DNA of 43,121 bases from an uncultured Gammaproteobacteria bacterium (GCA_937139475.1 CAKZQF010000197.1:1-43121), one strand, 5' to 3'; positions 27,481-39,381 are shown, counted from the first letter of the stretch. Notes: generated by a model from the sequence alone, not told the origin. A program made the numbers and translations.

Positions 27481-29043
27481 ATGTCAGATCAAGTCATTAT
27501 ATTTGACACCACATTACGTGATGGCGAGCAGGCGTTAGCAGCAAGTTTAACGGTTAAAGAAAAGTTACAGATTGCACTTGCGCTTGAACGTCTGGGTGTT
27601 GATGTAATGGAAGTTGGTTTTCCTGTTTCTTCACCGGGTGATTTTGAGTCAGTACAAACCATTGCAAAAACGGTGAAAAATAGTGTTTGTGCTGGTTTAT
27701 CACGTGCAGTTAAAGCCGATATCGACGCCTGTGCCAACGCATTAAAAGTAGCTGAGCGTTTTCGTATCCATACCTTTATTTCAACCTCAACGATTCACGT
27801 TGAAAGCAAGCTAAAACGTAGTTTTGATGACGTGCTTGATATGGCGGTTGGCGCGGTAAAATATGCTCGTAACTTTACCGACGATATTGAGTTTTCATGC
27901 GAAGATGCTGGCCGTACGCCAATTGATAACCTATGCCGCATGGTTGAGTCCGCTATCAATGCCGGTGCAACGACCATCAACATTCCAGATACCGTAGGTT
28001 ATACGATACCAAGTGAATTTGGCGGCATCATCAAGACCCTATACGATAGAGTACCCAACATCGATAAAGCGATTATTTCTGTACATTGTCACAATGATTT
28101 AGGCATGTCAGTTGCTAACTCGATCAGCGCCGTAGAAAATGGAGCACGCCAGGTAGAATGTACTATCAACGGTATCGGTGAGCGCGCCGGTAACGCATCG
28201 CTTGAAGAAATCGCGATGATCTTAAAGCTGCGCAAAGACATTTTAGGTGTTGAAACCAACATCAATACCACCGAGATTTACCGTACTTCTCAATTGGTTA
28301 GCAACCTTTGTAACATGGTGGTGCAACCAAACAAAGCCATTGTCGGTAGTAATGCCTTTTCACACTCGTCAGGCATTCACCAAGACGGCATGTTAAAAGC
28401 TAAAAATACTTATGAAATCATGACGGCCGCATCAATCGGCCAGCCAGAGAAGTCACTTAACATGACATCACGTTCTGGTCGTCATGTGATTAAACACCGC
28501 ATGGAAACGCTAGGCTATCAGGAGCAAGACTTCGACTTAGATGAATTGTACGAATCATTCCTTCGTTTGGCCGATAAAAAGGGGCAAGTTTTCGATTATG
28601 ATTTAGAAGCCTTATTGTTCTTCAACCAACAAAAAGATGAAAACGATTTCTACAAGCTTGCCTACCTAAGTGCACACTCAGGTTCTGGCATGATGTCAAC
28701 GGCCAGCGTAAAAATGAGCGTCGGTGATAAAGAAATGATCGAGGCAGCCACGGGTAATGGCCCTGTTGAAGCAGCGTTTAACGCCGTGAATCAAATTACC
28801 GATGTTGAGTTGGAAATTGTTGATTATTCACTAAAAGCCAAAGGCGAAGGTGAAAATGCGTTAGGTCAGGTCGATATCGTTGCCAAATATAATGGACAGA
28901 ACTTCCACGGTATGGGCTTAGCCACCGATGTAGTTCATGCATCGGTACGCGCACTATTGCACGTATTAAATTTAGTTCATCGTGCCGATTTGGTCGCAGA
29001 TAAAAAGCAACAGTTCAAGCAGCAAAACATCGCTGGTGTTTAA
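27481..29043 (+). CDS. leuA: 2-isopropylmalate synthase
   Basis: A 520-residue enzyme for the first committed leucine step: acetyl-CoA plus 2-ketoisovalerate. The catalytic TIM barrel begins [13 protein letters not shown] and includes the metal ligands in [10 protein letters not shown]. The GIGERAGNA loop is conserved, and the C-terminal 130 residues are the LeuA regulatory domain for leucine feedback. An in-frame extension to 27430 overlaps the attenuator; I chose the ATG at 27481, which has AAGGA 7 bases upstream. It is the first gene of leuABCD. Confidence 0.97.
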   Translation: MSDQVIIFDTTLRDGEQALAASLTVKEKLQIALALERLGVDVMEVGFPVSSPGDFESVQTIAKTVKNSVCAGLSRAVKADIDACANALKVAERFRIHTFISTSTIHVESKLKRSFDDVLDMAVGAVKYARNFTDDIEFSCEDAGRTPIDNLCRMVESAINAGATTINIPDTVGYTIPSEFGGIIKTLYDRVPNIDKAIISVHCHNDLGMSVANSISAVENGARQVECTINGIGERAGNASLEEIAMILKLRKDILGVETNINTTEIYRTSQLVSNLCNMVVQPNKAIVGSNAFSHSSGIHQDGMLKAKNTYEIMTAASIGQPEKSLNMTSRSGRHVIKHRMETLGYQEQDFDLDELYESFLRLADKKGQVFDYDLEALLFFNQQKDENDFYKLAYLSAHSGSGMMSTASVKMSVGDKEMIEAATGNGPVEAAFNAVNQITDVELEIVDYSLKAKGEGENALGQVDIVAKYNGQNFHGMGLATDVVHASVRALLHVLNLVHRADLVADKKQQFKQQNIAGV

Positions 29044-29068
29044 ATAATTTAAAATTAAAGCAGAGTAA

Positions 29069-30165
<1,097 letters not shown>

Positions 30166-30166
<1 letters not shown>

Positions 30167-31563
30167 TGGCTAGTACGTTATATGACAAAATTTGGAACGA
30201 CCATATCGTTCGTAATGAAGCGAATGAAACGCCATTAATCTACATCGATCGCCATTTAGTGCACGAAGTAACATCTCCACAGGCATTTTCAGGCCTTAAA
30301 AGCAATGAGCGTCCACTGCGCCATGTCGGTAAAACTTTTGCCACAATGGACCACAACACGTCGACAAAATCACGCTCACTAGATGCCTGTAGCGATCAAG
30401 CGCGTATCCAGATTCAAACCTTAACAGACAACTGTGATGAGTTTGGCGTACAGCTCTATGATATTCACAACATCAACCAAGGTATTGTGCATGTCATGGG
30501 CCCTGAGCAAGGAATGACATTGCCGGGTACAACCATTGTTTGTGGTGATTCACATACTGCTACGCATGGCGCTTTTGGCGCATTAGCCTTTGGTATCGGC
30601 ACCTCTGAAGTTGAGCACGTTATGGCGACTCAAACATTAAAACAGAGCAAAGCCAAATCGATGAAGATCGAAATTACCGGTTCTATTAAAGAAGGTATTA
30701 GCGCAAAAGACATCATTCTCGCAATTATCGGTAAAACTGGCGCTGCTGGCGGCACAGGTTATATTCTTGAGTACTGCGGCACAGCGATAGAGCAACTATC
30801 AATGGAAGCTCGTATGACCATCTGTAACATGAGTATCGAGTGTGGTGCTAAAGCAGGTATGGTTGCACCAGACCAAATCACTTTTGATTATCTGGAAGGT
30901 CGTCCACACGCACCTAAGGGACAAGACTGGTTAGATGCGGTTGAGTACTGGAAAACTCTAAAATCGGATGATGATGCGCAGTTTGATGCTGTTATTACCC
31001 TGCGTGGTGAAGATATCGCACCACAGTTAACTTGGGGAACCAACCCAGGTCAGGTAATTGCTATCGACCAACCAATCCCGGCACCAAGTGATTTTAGTGA
31101 TGAAGTCGAGTCGGAATCAGCACAACAGGCGCTTGATTATATGGCACTTGAAGCAGGTAAAAAACTTACCGATGTAAGTATCGATAAGGTATTTATTGGT
31201 TCTTGTACCAACAGCCGTATCGAAGACTTACGTGCCGCTGCTGCAATTGCACAAGGAAAAAAAGTAGCCAGCAATGTGGTTGCTATTGTTGTTCCAGGTT
31301 CAGGATTGGTAAAAGCGCAGGCTGAAGAAGAAGGTTTAGATAAGATTTTCTTAGACGCAGGTTTCGAGTGGCGCTTACCGGGTTGTTCAATGTGTTTAGC
31401 GATGAATGATGATCGTCTTGAACCCTATGAGCGCTGTGCATCCACCAGCAACCGTAACTTTGAAGGCCGTCAAGGTCGTCTTAGCCGTACTCACTTAGTG
31501 AGCCCAGCAATGGCCGCAGCCGCTGCTTGTGCTGGTCGCTTCGTCGATATTCGTACGCTTTAA
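30166..31563 (+). CDS. leuC: 3-isopropylmalate dehydratase large subunit
   Basis: A 465-residue aconitase-superfamily subunit that binds a [4Fe-4S] cluster and isomerises 2- to 3-isopropylmalate with LeuD. The cluster cysteines are visible in [14 protein letters not shown] and in [31 protein letters not shown] and the C-terminal NRNFEGRQG are also conserved. The start ATG overlaps the leuB stop codon, implying translational coupling, and leuD follows after 15 bases. Confidence 0.98.
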
Positions 31564-31578
31564 TAGGAATTAGCAAAC

Positions 31579-32178
31579 ATGAGTAAATTTGTACAACACC
31601 AAGGTTTAGTAATTCCTTTAGATATCGCTAACATCGATACCGACCAAATTATTCCCAAGCAGTTTTTGTCAAAAGTAACCCGTGATGGTTTTGGCGTGCA
31701 CCTGTTTCATGATTGGCGTTATTTGGATGAGGCTGGTGATCAGCCGAATCCAGAGTTTAACCTCAATAAGCCAGCATACGCGGGCGGTAGTATTTTGCTA
31801 ACCCGTGAAAACTTTGGTTGCGGTTCTAGTCGTGAGCATGCGCCGTGGGCACTGGCAGACTTTGGCTTTAAGGCAATTATCGCCTCTAGCTTTGCCGATA
31901 TCTTCTACGGTAATGCAATCAACAATGGCCTGGTACCAGTTAAATTAACTGAACAAGAAATAGAGACATTGTTTGGTCAAATGACTGACGGCGCAAAAAT
32001 CACCGTTGATTTAGAAGCACTAAAGGTTATCGCACCCGATGGTACAACGTTTGATTTTAACATCAGTGAATTTCAACGCGAGTGTCTGTTAAAAGGATTA
32101 GATTCGATTGGCTGGACCCTACAGCACATTGAACAAATCAAAGATTACGAAGCAAACATTCCTGCTTGGCGTCGCTAA
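31579..32178 (+). CDS. leuD: 3-isopropylmalate dehydratase small subunit
   Basis: A 199-residue swivel-domain partner of LeuC. Diagnostic segments are [11 protein letters not shown] near residue 20, the substrate-binding loop [14 protein letters not shown] near residue 80 and the later YGNAINNGL. It is the last gene of leuABCD and ends at a terminator whose stem lies inside the 3' end of the convergent cytochrome gene. Confidence 0.97.
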   Translation: MSKFVQHQGLVIPLDIANIDTDQIIPKQFLSKVTRDGFGVHLFHDWRYLDEAGDQPNPEFNLNKPAYAGGSILLTRENFGCGSSREHAPWALADFGFKAIIASSFADIFYGNAINNGLVPVKLTEQEIETLFGQMTDGAKITVDLEALKVIAPDGTTFDFNISEFQRECLLKGLDSIGWTLQHIEQIKDYEANIPAWRR

Positions 32179-32192
32179 GTTAAGTAATGTGC

Positions 32193-32227
32193 AAAGCCCT
32201 CGCAAGTTACTCTGCGGGGGCTTTTTT
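32193..32227 (+). terminator. Terminator of leuABCD
   Basis: AAAGCCCTCGCA (32193-32204) pairs with TGCGGGGGCTTT (32213-32224) with one G-T pair, followed by T (32222-32227). It covers the last codons (KKAPAE) and the stop of the convergent cytochrome c gene. Confidence 0.85.
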
Positions 32228-32521
32228 ATTTAGATTGGCATAATACGCTGCCAAAGATTCAATATCTGCATCAGATAAGACTTTAGCAATCGGCTCCATC
32301 ACCGCAGATGGTCGCCTGCCATCACGAAAATGCAATAATTGTTGTTTTAGATACAGCTCTTTCTGTCCCGCTAAATTAGGGTAGATTGGCGATTGTGATA
32401 TACCGTTATTCCCGTGACAGTTGGCGCACAACATAACCGTAGCGTGTAATGTCTGCGGTATTTTTGCTACTGCGATATTAGATACAATCAATAAACTCAA
32501 TAACAATCGAGATAGTGCCAT
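32207..32521 (-). CDS. Small class I cytochrome c, exported
   Basis: A 104-residue single-haem cytochrome. Residues 1-19 are a signal peptide ([19 protein letters not shown]). The haem attachment site CANCHG is near residue 32, and the axial methionine is probably the one in [10 protein letters not shown]. The [11 protein letters not shown] helix is typical of cytochrome c4/c5-type electron carriers in the periplasm. AGGAG lies 5 bases before the ATG, 8 bases after the PAS-GGDEF-EAL gene, so the two are probably co-transcribed. Its redox partner cannot be inferred. The 3' end shares bases with the leuD terminator. Confidence 0.88.
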   Translation of the reverse strand: MALSRLLLSLLIVSNIAVAKIPQTLHATVMLCANCHGNNGISQSPIYPNLAGQKELYLKQQLLHFRDGRRPSAVMEPIAKVLSDADIESLAAYYANLNKKAPAE

Positions 32522-32529
32522 CTCAACTC

Positions 32530-35253
32530 CTAATTTAGCCTTGGTTGGGCAATATTTTGGATAAAGTAATTAGTTAAATCATCTCTAGTAACAAACTCCG
32601 TAAAGAATGGCCCTTGCGCATAATGACACCCCATTTCTTGCAGCTGCAATAATTGTGACAAATCTTCCACACCTATCGCGGTGACCTCAAGATTAAGCGA
32701 AGTAGCCATCGCAATAATCCCTTGGATCAAATTTGCCGCCGTTGGATCGCTATCTATCTGCGCAATATAAGAATTGGATAATTTAATACCATTAAACGGG
32801 AAGTGCCTTAAATCTGAGATATACGCGCCGCGCTCACCAAATTTATCATATAAAATTGAAGCGCCCATTAACGAAAGGTCTTGCAGAATTTCCTCTAAAT
32901 CTAACCATTGGGTTGCAATATAACTTAGCGGAACCTCTAATGCTAAGCGCTCAACAGGTAACGAGTGTTGCTCTATTATTGCAGCAATTCGCTTGGCGAC
33001 ATTCCTGTCTCTCAATTGACCGTGCGACAAATTGATGCCAACCTTAAAGTCGTCGTAGCCTTCTTGCTTCCAATAAACTAAATCTTTACAGACCTGCTTA
33101 ATTAGCATGAAACCAAGTTCTTGTACGCAACCACTCGCTTCCGCTAGCGTATAAATTTCATCATTTTTAATCAGGCCAAACTCAGCGTGCTGCCATTGAA
33201 GACAAGCTTCCACTGTATTAATGTCATCTCCCTTAACTTCGCAAACTGGCTGGTAAACTACGTCTAATCTCACTTCATTAATTGTCGCTAATAATTCTCG
33301 GCGCAACTGAAAGTGAATCAGTGCTTTCTTGTTGTAGGCTCTGCCAAAGCAACCAATCGGGTTTTGATTACTCCAAGCCGCTAATAGCGATGCTTCTGCA
33401 TTCTTAAATAAAGACTCGGCACTAATGCCCTGCTCAGGATAATAAGATAGCCCCTGCTTGAAGTTAAACTTAATCACTTTATCAGCAATTTTTAACTCTC
33501 TTTGATTAACCTTATCAATCTTTGCAGATACCACTTCTAGTGCATCGACGTTAGGTAAATCGGGCAACAATACTGCAATTCGACCATTAGACACTCGTGC
33601 TAACGAATCTTCAGCGCGCAGCGCTTTACGAACACGTTCGCAATACTCCGTTAGCAGGCCATTTGCTATCGGTTCCCCATATGACCTTTCTAGTTGCTCA
33701 AATTCACTGATATCAATATAAATGACGGCCACAATTTTCTTTCGTCGCCGAGCGCGACCAATCATCCCTTCTAGTCTGTCTTTTGCTAATACAGCATTAG
33801 CTAACCCTGTTGGAATATCATAGTTAGCTAAGTAGGTGCCGGTCTTTTGCAACTCTTTATCCATCGTAATATCTTGGCTAAGCCACACGATGCATTCGAT
33901 ATTGCCCTCACTATCTAGTAGTGGGTTTACCACTAAATCACTCCAGTATTTCACCCCTGAGCGCCGGCGACAACGTAATACCCCACGCCATATATCTTTA
34001 TTCTGGACCGCATTCCACAAATACCGATAACTTTCCTCATCTAACGTATCATTCTTCAAAAATGAAACATCCTGGTCTATCACATCATTGCTTGAATAAC
34101 CTGTTTGCTGCTCAAAGACTTCATTAACAAATACCACTTTACCTTGTGAGTCGGTAATAAATACCGCATGTTCTGCAGCTAAGCTTGCCGCGTAAAATGC
34201 GCGATATTTTAATGTGTCGGTCGAGTCTACGTAGTCAGATAGTTCCAATAACAAACCAAGCACATTACCACTTTGGCTGCGCAGTGGTTTTTGTTTTAGC
34301 TGCATTCGATGCGACTGACCAGTCGACCCGATGGCAACATCATGAACTGAGCTATCACTGGTGGAAATAAGTCGCGAAATCTGGCTAGGCAAGGCAACCT
34401 TAGCTCGCTTACCAATTAAGTCGCGCTCTCCAAGTAGCGCCGTCATTTTAGAATTAATTTTATTAATGACACCAAATTGGTCCATCAATAATACGGCATT
34501 ATTTCGGCTCTCAAATAAACTAGCCGATATTTCTTGGACATACTTGAGCTGCTCTACTGTCTCATCCCCATCATTTACCACGACAATATAGGCCAGCAGC
34601 CTTTCATTATCTTCAATCACGGCTCTACACACCTTGATCATCACTGGTTTACCAGTGGTTAACAGCGTGGTATTTAAAGTCACAGCATCTACGGTGGTGG
34701 CTAAAGCCAGTGAAGATTTAAGCTCATCATGCGCAATATTAATAAGGTTTGATAACTTCATGCCGGTCAGCGAATCAAAACCAGTTAATTGCTGCGCCAA
34801 CTGATTAACTTCTAAGACCTCTAATGTGTCTGTCGATAGTATTAATTGCGAGAAAAGAACCTGTTCTGTTTCTTGCTCCTGAGAAGCTGGAGCGGCATTG
34901 ATTCGTTCAAATGTTGTAACAACAGTCCAATGCTGCCCGGCAATATCAATCCTCTGACAATGAAGCGCTAACACCTGACCTTTAGAAACGACGACTTGTA
35001 CTATAAATTCTTGATTTAGGTCATCGGGGCATTCGAGCAGGGATTCAAAATCAGCAGGCTGCAAGAAACTAGCAATATGCTCATCGACAATGTCAGGATT
35101 AAGCGGAGAAAGTAATATACTAAGCTTTGGGGATGCGTGACTAATTCGAAAGTCTTTGTCTAATACCAGCTCATTTAGGCGAAATAACACCGCCATTGAA
35201 TCTTGCAATAACATATTGTCTTCATACGACATTGTTGGGAAGTTTACTTTCAT
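32530..35253 (-). CDS. PAS sensor protein with degenerate GGDEF and EAL domains
   Basis: A 907-residue cytoplasmic protein with no transmembrane segment. Residues 1-470 include PAS units; the clearest, at about 360-475 ([24 protein letters not shown], split by loops), ends in a PAC segment with WLSQDIT. The GGDEF domain (about 500-640) reads SNGRI near residue 555, where active diguanylate cyclases have GGDEF. In the EAL domain (about 660-905) the signature reads EACLQW, the DDFG motif reads YDKFG, KID is replaced by KLS, and EGVE is replaced by IGVE. The final QGPFF is retained. It is therefore probably a catalytically inactive c-di-GMP sensor or scaffold. It precedes the cytochrome gene by 8 bases. 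Confidence 0.9.
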   Translation of the reverse strand: MKVNFPTMSYEDNMLLQDSMAVLFRLNELVLDKDFRISHASPKLSILLSPLNPDIVDEHIASFLQPADFESLLECPDDLNQEFIVQVVVSKGQVLALHCQRIDIAGQHWTVVTTFERINAAPASQEQETEQVLFSQLILSTDTLEVLEVNQLAQQLTGFDSLTGMKLSNLINIAHDELKSSLALATTVDAVTLNTTLLTTGKPVMIKVCRAVIEDNERLLAYIVVVNDGDETVEQLKYVQEISASLFESRNNAVLLMDQFGVINKINSKMTALLGERDLIGKRAKVALPSQISRLISTSDSSVHDVAIGSTGQSHRMQLKQKPLRSQSGNVLGLLLELSDYVDSTDTLKYRAFYAASLAAEHAVFITDSQGKVVFVNEVFEQQTGYSSNDVIDQDVSFLKNDTLDEESYRYLWNAVQNKDIWRGVLRCRRRSGVKYWSDLVVNPLLDSEGNIECIVWLSQDITMDKELQKTGTYLANYDIPTGLANAVLAKDRLEGMIGRARRRKKIVAVIYIDISEFEQLERSYGEPIANGLLTEYCERVRKALRAEDSLARVSNGRIAVLLPDLPNVDALEVVSAKIDKVNQRELKIADKVIKFNFKQGLSYYPEQGISAESLFKNAEASLLAAWSNQNPIGCFGRAYNKKALIHFQLRRELLATINEVRLDVVYQPVCEVKGDDINTVEACLQWQHAEFGLIKNDEIYTLAEASGCVQELGFMLIKQVCKDLVYWKQEGYDDFKVGINLSHGQLRDRNVAKRIAAIIEQHSLPVERLALEVPLSYIATQWLDLEEILQDLSLMGASILYDKFGERGAYISDLRHFPFNGIKLSNSYIAQIDSDPTAANLIQGIIAMATSLNLEVTAIGVEDLSQLLQLQEMGCHYAQGPFFTEFVTRDDLTNYFIQNIAQPRLN

Positions 35254-35352
35254 TAATTACGCTTAACCCTAGTAAGTAACATAGACATGGATCCGTGAGA
35301 ATTGGTATTATGCGTCATAATTAGCAAGCAAATTAACCATATAATATTCGAC

Positions 35353-35667
35353 ATGGATCATAAGAACATTAATTTCACAATCAACTCTACATTAGCTAAG
35401 TCATTCAATCAACAGGGATGTCTTTACATTAATGCCCCGGTTAATTGGGACAATTTTTCTGAGGTTGCTGTTGCCCTTGCCACCCAAATTGATGCTGCTA
35501 TTGAAAATAAAGATGTAGGTGCCGATTTGCATCGTTGGCAGCTCAATTTCGAAGACGTTAGACTCTATTTAACTTATGAAGATAACTCTCAAAGTTTATG
35601 GCTAGAACTTGATAAAAAAGAAGATCAAGAGACGCTAGACTTTATCGCCGGTTTAATTGGGAAGTAA
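35353..35667 (+). CDS. Small conserved protein upstream of srkA (possibly DUF3630)
   Basis: A 104-residue acidic, soluble protein starting MDHKNINFTINS. A pattern of short beta segments (CLYINAPVNW, WQLNFEDVRLYLTYE, SLWLELDK) suggests a compact alpha-beta fold. I believe a DUF3630-type family commonly lies before srkA in Alteromonadales, but I cannot confirm membership by eye. An in-frame TTG extension to 35302 exists within an AATTGGTAT repeat; I prefer the ATG at 35353. No strong ribosome binding site is visible. srkA follows with a 1-base gap, so the two are coupled. Confidence 0.6.
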   Translation: MDHKNINFTINSTLAKSFNQQGCLYINAPVNWDNFSEVAVALATQIDAAIENKDVGADLHRWQLNFEDVRLYLTYEDNSQSLWLELDKKEDQETLDFIAGLIGK

Positions 35668-35668
35668 T

Positions 35669-36676
35669 ATGAGCAACCCCAATTTGGCGAGAAACACTGA
35701 CTACGCACTTTTAACGCCTGACTTTATGTTAGATGCCATTGAATCAATTGGTCTATATCCATCTTCAGGTTTACTGGCGCTAAACAGTTATGAAAACCGA
35801 GTTTATCAATTTAGCAGTGATGACAATTGTCGTTATGTCATTAAGTTCTATCGTCCAGGCCGTTGGAGCAAAGAACAAATCATTGAAGAGCATGAGTTTA
35901 GTATCGAGCTTAGCGAACAAGAAATTCCTGTGATAGCGCCGCTAAAATTTGATGGTACTTGCCTACAGCATTATCAAGGCTTCCCCTTCGCCGTTTTCCC
36001 GTGTCAGGGTGGACGCCAATTTGAAGTAGACAATCTTGATCATTTAGAATGGGTAGGACGTTTTATTGGACGCATCCATCGCGTTGGCCAAGCAAAACAA
36101 TTTAAGCACCGGCTTAACTTAACAGCGCAGAATTTTTTACTCCAAGCTCAACAATTTTTAAGTCAATACCAAGAAATTCCCGATTATCTGCGAGTTCCGT
36201 TTAATACCGTTTTAGACCACATTGTTGAACTCACTCAAGAAAAGATTGCAGGCGTCGGTCAAGTTAAACAGCAAAGAATTTTTGGCGATTGCCATCCAGG
36301 CAATATTTTATGGACTGAGGCAGGGCCACACTTCGTTGATCTAGACGATAGCGTTAACGGTCCTGCAATTCAGGATCTCTGGATGATGTTAAGTGGTGAC
36401 CGCGCCAATCAAATGTTGCAACTTGATGTGATCCTAGAAGGCTATGGTGAATTCTGTGACTTTGATAGCAAAGAGCTTGCTTTAATAGAGCCCTTGCGTG
36501 CCATGCGTATCGTGCATTACATGTATTGGTTGGCGAAGCGTTGGGATGACCCAGCTTTTCCACACAACTTTCCATGGTTCAATACCCCCCAATATTGGGA
36601 GCAGCAAGTACTTGCACTTAAGGAGCAAATCGCCGCATTACAAGAGCCACCACTAACCATGCCAGGTCAATTTTAA
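35669..36676 (+). CDS. srkA: Stress response kinase SrkA (YihE)
   Basis: A 335-residue aminoglycoside-phosphotransferase-fold Ser/Thr kinase that protects against Cpx-linked and oxidative stress death. The nucleotide region includes NSYENRVYQF and YVIKFYRPGRWS with the ATP-binding lysine. The catalytic loop is FGDCHPGNILW, and the metal-binding FVDLDD follows about 18 residues later, as in the family. I chose the ATG at 35669, with GGGAAG just upstream, over a TTG four codons earlier. dsbA follows after 122 bases, as in the srkA-dsbA pair of Escherichia coli. Confidence 0.93.
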   Translation: MSNPNLARNTDYALLTPDFMLDAIESIGLYPSSGLLALNSYENRVYQFSSDDNCRYVIKFYRPGRWSKEQIIEEHEFSIELSEQEIPVIAPLKFDGTCLQHYQGFPFAVFPCQGGRQFEVDNLDHLEWVGRFIGRIHRVGQAKQFKHRLNLTAQNFLLQAQQFLSQYQEIPDYLRVPFNTVLDHIVELTQEKIAGVGQVKQQRIFGDCHPGNILWTEAGPHFVDLDDSVNGPAIQDLWMMLSGDRANQMLQLDVILEGYGEFCDFDSKELALIEPLRAMRIVHYMYWLAKRWDDPAFPHNFPWFNTPQYWEQQVLALKEQIAALQEPPLTMPGQF

Positions 36677-36738
36677 TAACATCGGCTAACAGTGAACTTT
36701 TCAATGATTAGCTGTTCATACTAAATTAAGACTAATTC

Positions 36739-36766
36739 CCTATCATTAGATCTAATTCATGATAGG
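36739..36766. promoter_or_regulatory. Inverted repeat upstream of dsbA
   Basis: CCTATCAT (36739-36746) and ATGATAGG (36759-36766) form a perfect 8-bp inverted repeat with a 12-base spacer that itself contains the palindrome TAGATCTA. It lies about 33 bases before the dsbA start and could be an operator or a hairpin. No regulator is identified. Confidence 0.35.
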
Positions 36767-36798
36767 CTATGGCCAAATTAATTTAAGGATTATCACCA

Positions 36799-37407
36799 AT
36801 GAAAAAACTTGCAGTTGTGCTTTTGGCACTCGTTTTAAGCCCTTTCACTCAAGCAGCTGAATTTAGTGAAGGCACGCATTACACAGTCATTAGCAATAAA
36901 GCGCCAACCAAACAGAAACAGGTTGTCGAATTTTTCTCATTTCTGTGTCCAGCCTGTTACCGCTTTGAGCCATTAGTTGATAACCTAAAGCCAAAATTAG
37001 GTGCTGATGTTAAGTTTACGAAAAATCATGTTGAGTTCATGGGAGGAAATCTAGGTAAAGATTTAAGTCATGCTTCAGCAATCGCACAATTATTGAAAGT
37101 TGAAGACAAGGTAAACCCAGCTATCTTTAATGCTATTCATCAAGAACGACGTCGCATTAGCGGAATCGATGAATTGCGTACAATCTTTTTAGACCACGGC
37201 GTAGAAGCAAAGAAATTTGACGGAGCTGCGAAAAGCTTCATGGTTAAGGGTAACATTTCAAAAATGAACCATAACAGCAAGAAATTCCAAATTCGCGGCG
37301 TACCAACATTTATTATCAACGGCAAATACCAGGTAAACAACAAAGCCATTTCTAATGCTAAGGTATTTGAAGATTTAGTCATTTACTTAACTAATAAAAA
37401 AGATTAA
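36799..37407 (+). CDS. dsbA: Periplasmic thiol:disulfide oxidase DsbA
   Basis: A 202-residue exported protein. The signal peptide ends in TQAA near residue 20. The thioredoxin-fold active site FLCPACYRFE has C50 and C53; the cis-proline is in RGVPTFIING. The dipeptide between the cysteines is Pro-Ala, where the Escherichia coli enzyme has Pro-His. The His is known to raise oxidising power, so this version may be a milder oxidant. AAGGA precedes the ATG by 9 bases. It follows srkA, supporting the assignment, and ends before an 8-bp tandem repeat and a bidirectional terminator. Confidence 0.94.
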   Translation: MKKLAVVLLALVLSPFTQAAEFSEGTHYTVISNKAPTKQKQVVEFFSFLCPACYRFEPLVDNLKPKLGADVKFTKNHVEFMGGNLGKDLSHASAIAQLLKVEDKVNPAIFNAIHQERRRISGIDELRTIFLDHGVEAKKFDGAAKSFMVKGNISKMNHNSKKFQIRGVPTFIINGKYQVNNKAISNAKVFEDLVIYLTNKKD

Positions 37408-37477
37408 TCAACTTTCATCATTGGTATAACGCTAGGTCTGAGTAAGTTTTCAGCAAAGCACTCAATCAAGTAATAGC

Positions 37478-37523
37478 GAGCTGGTGAGCTGGTGAGCTGG
37501 TGAGCTGGTGAGCTGGTGAGCTG
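37478..37523. repeat. 8-bp tandem repeat, about 5.75 copies of GAGCTGGT
   Basis: Five perfect copies of GAGCTGGT (37478-37517) are followed by GAGCTG. The array lies 71 bases after dsbA and 28 bases before the terminator stem. It is in no recognised gene. Confidence 0.95.
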
Positions 37524-37550
37524 CAGGATAATGTAGCGTTCTAGAAAATA

Positions 37551-37578
37551 AAAAAGGGGCATCTAAAGCCCCTTTTTT
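37551..37578. terminator. Bidirectional terminator between dsbA and trpS
   Basis: AAAAAGGGGC (37551-37560) pairs with GCCCCTTTTT (37568-37577) around a 7-base loop, with T to 37578. The flanking A and T tracts serve both converging genes. Confidence 0.88.
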
Positions 37579-37598
37579 ATTGAATGGATCGTAAAATA

Positions 37599-38603
37599 CT
37601 AAACGTGGCGGATAAATCCAACTGCATCCATCGCTTTCTCTAGCGTAATCGACGCGCGAGCCGATGCTCTTTCCGCTGAATCCTTCATAATAGCTAGTAG
37701 CGCCGTTTCATCTTTGCGAAGTTCAAAGAAACGTTGCTGAACCGGCTCAATAAATGAAAGCACGGCATCTGCTGTATCTTTCTTAAGGTGTCCATACATT
37801 TTATCTTCGTACTCAGGTACTAGATCAGCGACACTTCGCCCGGTCGAACAAGACAGTAATGTCAGCAGATTCGATACGCCAGGCTTTTCAACCGCATCAA
37901 AATAGATACGGCACTGTTCATCAGAATCAGTGACCGCTTTTTTCAGCTTTTTCTCAATCTTCTTTGGCTCATCTAGCAGCATAATGAAATTGTTAACATT
38001 GTCATCAGACTTAGACATTTTCTTGGTTGGTTCTTGTAGGCTCATGACACGTGCCCCCACTTGCGGGATAAACGGCTCAGGTACCTTAAAAACATCACCA
38101 TAAAGATTATTAAACCGAGTAGCGATATCACGCGTTAGTTCAATGTGTTGCTTTTGATCTTCACCCACTGGTACACGATCTGCCTGATACAGCAAAATAT
38201 CGGCAGCCTGAAGTACAGGGTAACCATAAAGACCAACATTAATATTGTTGGCATGGCGTTGAGACTTATCTTTAAACTGCGTCATCCGATTTAATTCGCC
38301 CATTTGCGCATAACAATTTAATACCCAACCTAGCTGGGCATGTTCTGGCACTTGAGACTGAACAAAAATAGCACTTTTCTTTGGGTCTAAACCACAGGCG
38401 ATATACATCGCAAGAGCATCGAAAACACGTTCACGCATCTGCTTTGGATCTTGACGTACCGTAATGGCATGCAGATCAGCAAGCATAAAGAAACAATCAT
38501 TTTCTTCCTGCATCGGCAGCCACTGACTGATTGCACCAATATAGTTACCAATAGTTAGGCCACCAGAGGGCTGAATTCCACTTAAAACAACAGGTTTAGA
38601 CAT
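37599..38603 (-). CDS. trpS: Tryptophanyl-tRNA synthetase
   Basis: A 334-residue class I synthetase, charging tRNA-Trp. The HIGH-equivalent TIGNYIGAI is near residues 17-25 and the KMSKS signature is intact near residue 195 ([10 protein letters not shown]). The Trp-binding region [15 protein letters not shown] is present. Length matches the bacterial enzyme. It follows rpe by 15 bases; in Escherichia coli the phosphatase gene gph sits between rpe and trpS and is absent here. Confidence 0.97.
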   Translation of the reverse strand: MSKPVVLSGIQPSGGLTIGNYIGAISQWLPMQEENDCFFMLADLHAITVRQDPKQMRERVFDALAMYIACGLDPKKSAIFVQSQVPEHAQLGWVLNCYAQMGELNRMTQFKDKSQRHANNINVGLYGYPVLQAADILLYQADRVPVGEDQKQHIELTRDIATRFNNLYGDVFKVPEPFIPQVGARVMSLQEPTKKMSKSDDNVNNFIMLLDEPKKIEKKLKKAVTDSDEQCRIYFDAVEKPGVSNLLTLLSCSTGRSVADLVPEYEDKMYGHLKKDTADAVLSFIEPVQQRFFELRKDETALLAIMKDSAERASARASITLEKAMDAVGFIRHV

Positions 38604-38618
38604 GACAATTATTTCTCT

Positions 38619-39293
38619 TTATTTACTAATGTTAGCTAATTCATTTCGCATTTGGTCAACCACTACTTTGTAGTCTGGTTGATTAAAAATCGCAGACCCG
38701 GCAACAAACATATCTGCACCAGCCTGCGCTATCTCTGCAATATTATCGACTTTAACGCCACCATCAACCTCTAATCGTATATTTCTACCGCTTTGGTCAA
38801 TTAATTTGCGAACTTGGCGTAATTTATCCAGTGTTGAAGGAATAAAGCTCTGGCCACCATAACCCGGATTAACCGACATTAATAAAATAACGTCTAATTT
38901 ATCCATCACAAACTCTAGGCAGCTCAATGGTGTTCCAGGGTTTAAAACGACACCGGCCTGACATCCCTGCTCTTTAATCAGTTGTAAGGTGCGATCTAAA
39001 TGCTGTGTAGCTTCTGGATGAAAAGTAATAATTGATGCACCGGCTTTGGCAAATTCCGGCACTAATGAGTCAACCGGGCTCACCATCAAATGCACATCAA
39101 TCGGTGCAGTAATACCATAATCGCGTAGTGCCTTACATACGGCAGGGCCAAAGGTTAGGTTTGGTACATAGTGATTATCCATAACATCAAAATGCACAAC
39201 ATCGGCACCAGCGGCTAATACTTTATCAACATCTTCACCCAAGCGGGCAAAGTCAGCGGATAAAATTGAAGGGGCAATTAGAAAGTCAGTCAT
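38619..39293 (-). CDS. rpe: Ribulose-phosphate 3-epimerase
   Basis: A 224-residue TIM-barrel enzyme of the pentose phosphate pathway. Conserved blocks are [15 protein letters not shown], the metal/substrate segment [37 protein letters not shown] and [12 protein letters not shown] chose the ATG at 39293 (start [10 protein letters not shown]); an in-frame extension to 39323 has no support. The pair rpe-trpS is probably one transcript. In Escherichia coli rpe follows dam; here it is about 37 kb away from dam. Confidence 0.96.
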   Translation of the reverse strand: MTDFLIAPSILSADFARLGEDVDKVLAAGADVVHFDVMDNHYVPNLTFGPAVCKALRDYGITAPIDVHLMVSPVDSLVPEFAKAGASIITFHPEATQHLDRTLQLIKEQGCQAGVVLNPGTPLSCLEFVMDKLDVILLMSVNPGYGGQSFIPSTLDKLRQVRKLIDQSGRNIRLEVDGGVKVDNIAEIAQAGADMFVAGSAIFNQPDYKVVVDQMRNELANISK

Positions 39294-39381
39294 GGCGAAT
39301 CCAGTATCATTGAAAGAGCGCAATTCTACAGGATAGCAGGAGGGGGGGCTAGTTTTTGTTCATCGCGCGCGTAGCACGTAC

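Noticed and set aside
37478..37523. CRISPR array
   Set aside because: The unit is only 8 bases and the copies are contiguous with no spacers.
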